Source: Lepisosteus oculatus (lineage: Eukaryota > Chordata > Actinopteri > Semionotiformes > Lepisosteidae). Taken from it: DNA of 64,000 nucleotides. The notes beneath the pieces were generated by a model. That model was given only the letters and a program-made list of their open reading frames with translations, was not told where the DNA came from and ran no database searches. The position numbers and the translations under genes are program-made. Shown here in pieces: positions 59,956 through 64,000 of this stretch; the stretch's first letter is position 1, and each line of letters starts with the position of its first letter. The DNA lies in NCBI RefSeq assembly GCF_040954835.1, contig NC_090711.1:6393501-6457500 (forward strand). Direction: 5' to 3'.

Positions 59956-61668
59956 TTTTTCCTTATGTCATTGTTTTTTTTTTTTTTTTAAAGGAAAGGG
60001 ACTGGGGCACCATATAATTAATGAAGGCTTAATCATCCTCAAAGACCTGACTGTCTCAGACAAGTTACAAGGACAAGCTGCACTCATAGCTGTTGACATG
60101 AGCAGCATAATTTACTGTTCTGTTCTTTAAGGAGCCACGTACAGTACATATGTAAAAAGATGGCAGATGGTAGACAGGCTATTGAAAGAAAAAAACATCT
60201 AGGTAACTGCTCTCAACATGAACTAACTAGTCAATGTATGTTGTCAAGATTTTTAGGTATTGTGCAGGAAGCTTGGGCAGGTTCTGTAAGGCACCACCAG
60301 GCACTCACTTGGTAAATAATGGTTTGTGTGGTCAAGCACTGTCATCGGGTCCTGCAAACTTTCTCTATGAAGATGTTGTCAACATGTGTCTCAGTGCAGC
60401 GCTCCCTGCAAGAAACCACACAAAAAATGCACCATGGGAGGCCTTGACTTCAATCCAGGGAGATCCCTAGTGCTTGTTCACAAGCCAAGCAATCGGCTGT
60501 TCGGAGCACAAAGCACCCATTTTGCACACAAGGAAAAAAACTTCAATGTCTTAACAGGATATTAAATTAAAGGATCTTCACTGCATGTTAAATGTTTTGG
60601 TAGTGTGCTACATGTCTGTCAAAGCCTGTTTAAGCTGGGTCTAAAAGATTCCTGAATGGACTGGCTGAAACCAAGAAGGCTCAATCCCATATCTGCACAT
60701 CTACTCAGTTCAAAGAAGTCCGTGCGATGAGTTATATGGAAAAGATGACATCAGCAAAAGTGAAAATAAGAACAATAATTTTAAGGATGGTAAATGCACA
60801 ATGAAATATGTACTTAGATCCAGTACAAAGAAAAAATGTGCGTGTGTGCCGCATTGCGAATACTGCAGACTGCAAAGGAAAGCTGGCCTTTAGGAGCCAT
60901 ATGGATCATTTTTAAAATGAATCATCTTAATGGCCAGAAGAACATATTTGCAGTCTATTTTGAGTGGTTTGTTATCTTGTTCCAGCTGGTCGACTCGTCT
61001 GCTTGGATTCTAATCTTCTCTGGTGTGTCCTGGGCAAACCCATGGAGTCTGTTTGTTCGGAACTCCCTGTTGTTAAACACGCAGAATCAGGACAATATGG
61101 AAGATGTGGAAGATGTTTCAGTTCTCTCAAAGAACCTTTTCAGAAAGCGGTGGCTGTCCAGCGTGCAGGACAAGTTGACTCACTCATACTTGTTTCTAAT
61201 TGCTTCTTTGATAGTGTGTTTGTCACTAACCAGTTGAAAGTAAAGGCAGTACAGTAGGTCACAGACATGCTGCAGTTCACGAAAGTTCTGCTCTGAAATA
61301 ACAGTGCTATTATTTTCACAGGCAGAATTCCATGATTATCATTCCAATAATCATCATCCCAGCAGCAAGGTCTTCTACTTCCACTTCGGTGAAAGTATAA
61401 GGTTTAAAGAAAAACAGACAATTTCTTGGCACAAAAAACAAATTGCGAACCCATTCAACCTATTAAGAAGTAAATAGAAATCTTATGGCCTGCGTTCAAT
61501 GTGTTTTTAAAGACAGTTTCATCTTACATATTGTTGACTCATCTTGTACTGAATCTTCTAGTGGAAAAGGTTTCTTATTTATTTAATCATAGTAGTGCAT
61601 AAAGAATCATTATTTTAAACTATTTTGGGGGGAGCAACCCTAAATTCAAAACCTTCTATCATAATCCT
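59956..61668. other. Intergenic, gene-poor
   Basis: AT-rich. Frames at 60836-61257 show no family resemblance. No element is recognised. Confidence 0.45.
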
Positions 61669-61704
61669 GCTGATAACTCTGATAACCGCTGATAACTACT
61701 GATA

Positions 61705-61897
61705 AAGGCGCCATCCTTCGGATGAGACCTCAAACCGAGGTTCTAACTCTCTGTGGTCTCAGGGAGTTTCTTGAAAAGAGTAGGGGTGTTACCTCAGCGT
61801 GCTGGCCAAATGTCTTAAATTGGCATTTACCAGTCATGGCCTCCTAATAATCCCTATCTATGAACTGGTTTCATCACTCTGTTCTCCTCCCTACTGA
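61705..61897 (+). repeat. 5S-SINE (SINE3-like) body fragment
   Basis: GGCGCCATCCTTCGGATGAG, AAACCGAGGTTCTAACTCTC, TGAAAAGAGTAGGGGTGTTA and GGCCTCCTAATAATCCC align with the body of the minus-strand copy at 42866-43338. The 5S head is absent. A short CTGATAA-based tandem precedes it (61669-61700). Confidence 0.75.
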
Positions 61898-62074
61898 ATT
61901 TTTCAAAAATATTTGACCCTTATTTTTGAAAGTTGTAAACAAAGGATTTTCAACTGATACAGAAATATGACCAACCTTGTCATATTATTTATAATAAGGT
62001 ATCAATACACTGTTACTCTGTGGTAAATCTCAGAGATGTACAGTGATTCAAAGTGGGAATAACTGCATTGAACG

Positions 62075-62565
62075 CAGAGGTATGACGGATCTGTGCAGGT
62101 GGGCGTGATTGATGCCAGGGGAGTGTAGGCGGGACAGGACCTGTGGCTTACTGGGGCAAGTGTTCCTCTCTAATCAGAGGAATGAGGAAGCACCAAACTG
62201 AGCTCTAACCCCCCCCCTCCACCACCACCACCACCACCTCCACCACCATCATCACTACCAGCCCCCATCAAAAAGCAGGGTCATTTATCACAAGCGAAGA
62301 GAAGAGCCCCTAGCATCTAGGGTCTTGTCAGGTGGAGCAATCGGCTCTTTGTGCCGGCCAGCAAACAAGTGTCGGATCAGCAAAAGTCTATTAAAGGCTG
62401 GTGGGCTTTTCAGAGGCAATTGGAAGCGGGTCACTGCTTTTGCTACTTTCCTCTCCTTCTTGCGGCGAGAACCCCTCTTTGTGTCGCTAGTTGGGGTGAC
62501 ACAGATCTGCTGAAGATTAATGATTTTTAGCAGGCGTTCGTTTTAGCTCTTCCATGCTGTACGGA
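62075..62565. promoter_or_regulatory. Strong candidate regulatory island
   Basis: About 490 bp, GC-richer than the flanks: GCAGGTGGGCGTGATTGATG, GTAGGCGGGACAGG, the CCA tract, ATTTATCACAAGCGAAG, AAACAAGTGTCGGATCAG and GAAGATTAATGATTTTTAGC. GGGCGTG and GGCGGG are GC-box/KLF-type words. No repeat origin is seen. Confidence 0.45.
62211..62262. repeat. C-run and (CCA)n tract
   Basis: A C-run followed by CCACCACCACCACCACCACC and CATCATCACTACC units. It is embedded in a candidate regulatory island. Confidence 0.85.
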
Positions 62566-63657
62566 CAGAATGTCCTATCCCTGTGCACACACACACACAG
62601 TCTACTCATTCAGTCCCTAATATTGTAATTCAATCAATGGTTTTGGTTTCCTCTGTACTTCTTTTATGAAAGTAACAACTAATACAGTCCAGCATTTCCC
62701 ATATGTGTATTTACAACAGATTTTAGAAATAAGGTTAAACAGTTATACTTCTATTATTTTAGATTCATTTATATAACCAGTATATGTGACATTACAAAGC
62801 TTTTGACGTGTTCAATAATAAGATTCCTTTCATTTTCCAGACGGCAGCATGAGCTGCCCCTCTGAAAAGCAGGTTTTTTAAGTCTTGTGAGCTGTGTGCT
62901 TGCACTATAACTACCCTGCGAGATGTTGTGGTTTTACATACTCTCATGACAGTATTTTTCCCCTTCACGAGATACTCCGCAGATTGCAGATTTTGGGGAG
63001 TTTATGATAAATCAGGCCCTGTGACCATTTTGATCATACACGACAAAACAACCAGATGACGCTTTTTTTCCAAATATTGTACAACGGAAATTTAATGTTA
63101 TCATATTTCTTACCATATGCTCTTAATTACGATAAAGCTTGAAATACTGGAGATGCTACAAATACTGACACTTTAATGGTATGGTTTTTAACAAAATCCA
63201 GTGCCCTTATGAAAAATAAACAACTTTCATTTGACTTCATATAATGCACTATGAAGCACATGCTGTTTTTTAAGTATACTACTGCTGATGATGTCTGTTA
63301 ATGGAAACACTAAATGCTTCGGTGTGCCTATAGTGCATATTTAACTTGCAACAATTTTTATCATGTTAATGCATAACAAATTGAAACAAACAAAGTGGAA
63401 ATTAACATCAAAAACTGGCTTTAGTTTAATATACTTTAAGTATTTAGTAGGCACAAAAACTATGTGAGAAGGTCAAATTCTTGATTTTAATCTCTAGTCA
63501 GAGAATAATATAAAAACGATTATTTATCTGTTGATAGCACACAATTTTATAAATAATCTGTTTAGCCATTTGTTAAAGACAGAAATGGCTCTGTCCCCAT
63601 TATGAGTATTAGCATTGAAAATTAGAAATGAGCTCATGAGAATCCCACTTAATTTTG
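62566..63657. other. Intergenic, gene-poor
   Basis: Short CA run near 62587-62599. Otherwise AT-rich sequence with no recognised feature. Confidence 0.45.
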
Positions 63658-63730
63658 TAAAGATTCAATTTAATTTTCAAAAATTAATTTAACCGGCCAT
63701 ATTTGAAGAGAACGAATTTTCAACTCGCAT
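63658..63730. promoter_or_regulatory. Duplicated putative element, copy 3a
   Basis: TAAAGATTCAATTTAATTTT, CAAAAATTAATTTAAC, then GAATTTTCAACTC. It aligns over its whole length with 63887-63957. Confidence 0.45.
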
Positions 63731-63886
63731 ATTTGTGCAGCAGGTAAGCAAAAATAATTTAAAAAAAACTTGAAAGAAAACTTTTAAAGGATTGTGTTTT
63801 CAAGAGTTATTTAATAATTTGACATTTCGAAAATATGTATGATACAGTTAATACATCCTATGTGTGCATGTACGTTTCAGACAAAT

Positions 63887-63957
63887 TAAAGATTTACTTT
63901 AATTTTCAAAATTTAATTTAACTAGTCAGGCAAGAGAAAGAATTTTCAACTCATAGT
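63887..63957. promoter_or_regulatory. Duplicated putative element, copy 3b
   Basis: TAAAGATTTACTTTAATTTT, CAAAATTTAATTTAAC, then GAATTTTCAACTC: same order and orientation as 63658-63730, offset about 229 bp. More copies could lie beyond the window edge. Confidence 0.45.
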
Positions 63958-64000
63958 GTGTAACCCAGATCCTCATTCTGGGTTGACAAAGCTATACAAA

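Noticed and set aside
1..64000. CRISPR arrays, operons, tRNA genes, bacterial-type elements
   Set aside because: None seen. The window is vertebrate nuclear DNA, and the only tRNA-like sequences are SINE heads.

Overview
The window is nuclear DNA from a bony vertebrate, most likely a ray-finned fish. Three things support this: split genes with GT/AG introns, two recognisable vertebrate genes in their usual neighbourhood, and dispersed repeats typical of fish genomes (tRNA-derived V-SINE-like copies with an ATGGATGG-type tail, and 5S rRNA-derived SINE3-like copies). A non-teleost or early-branching lineage such as gar or bowfin is a guess only.

Positions 1-15540 are the gene-bearing part. SPATA2 lies on the minus strand, with coding exons at 4992-4675 and 4058-2820 and non-coding leader exons upstream to a CpG/NRF1-type promoter near 7.9 kb. 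RNF114 lies on the plus strand, with six coding exons at 8982-15191. The two are head to head, about 1 kb apart. Both predicted proteins (518 and 227 aa) are close to full human length and every splice junction keeps frame. Both act in ubiquitin signalling. SPATA2 bridges the deubiquitinase CYLD to the LUBAC ligase subunit HOIP, and RNF114 is a RING E3 ligase with a ubiquitin-interacting tail.

From 15.5 kb to the end (about 48 kb) I find no convincing protein-coding gene. In tetrapods SNAI1 normally follows RNF114, but no Snail-type C2H2 exon is visible here. The stretch looks like a gene desert. It has AT-rich background, a few old SINE, LINE and Penelope-like remnants, and many 150-450 bp islands of complex, low-repeat sequence with TAATTA/ATTA cores that look like regulatory elements. 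Conservation cannot be measured from one sequence. A match to the CTCF core motif, with a weaker second match in the same orientation, sits between RNF114 and the desert.

The most unusual internal signal is that several putative non-coding elements occur as diverged pairs: 24.95/25.13 kb, 26.53/28.13 kb and 63.66/63.89 kb. They share aligned blocks over 70-270 bp and do not resemble the SINEs here. This suggests local duplication of regulatory modules. Also notable are overlapping upstream ORFs in the SPATA2 leader, a bidirectional poly(A) signal behind SPATA2, a 37-bp near-perfect hairpin at 44.25 kb and a Penelope-like terminal repeat in inverted arrangement.
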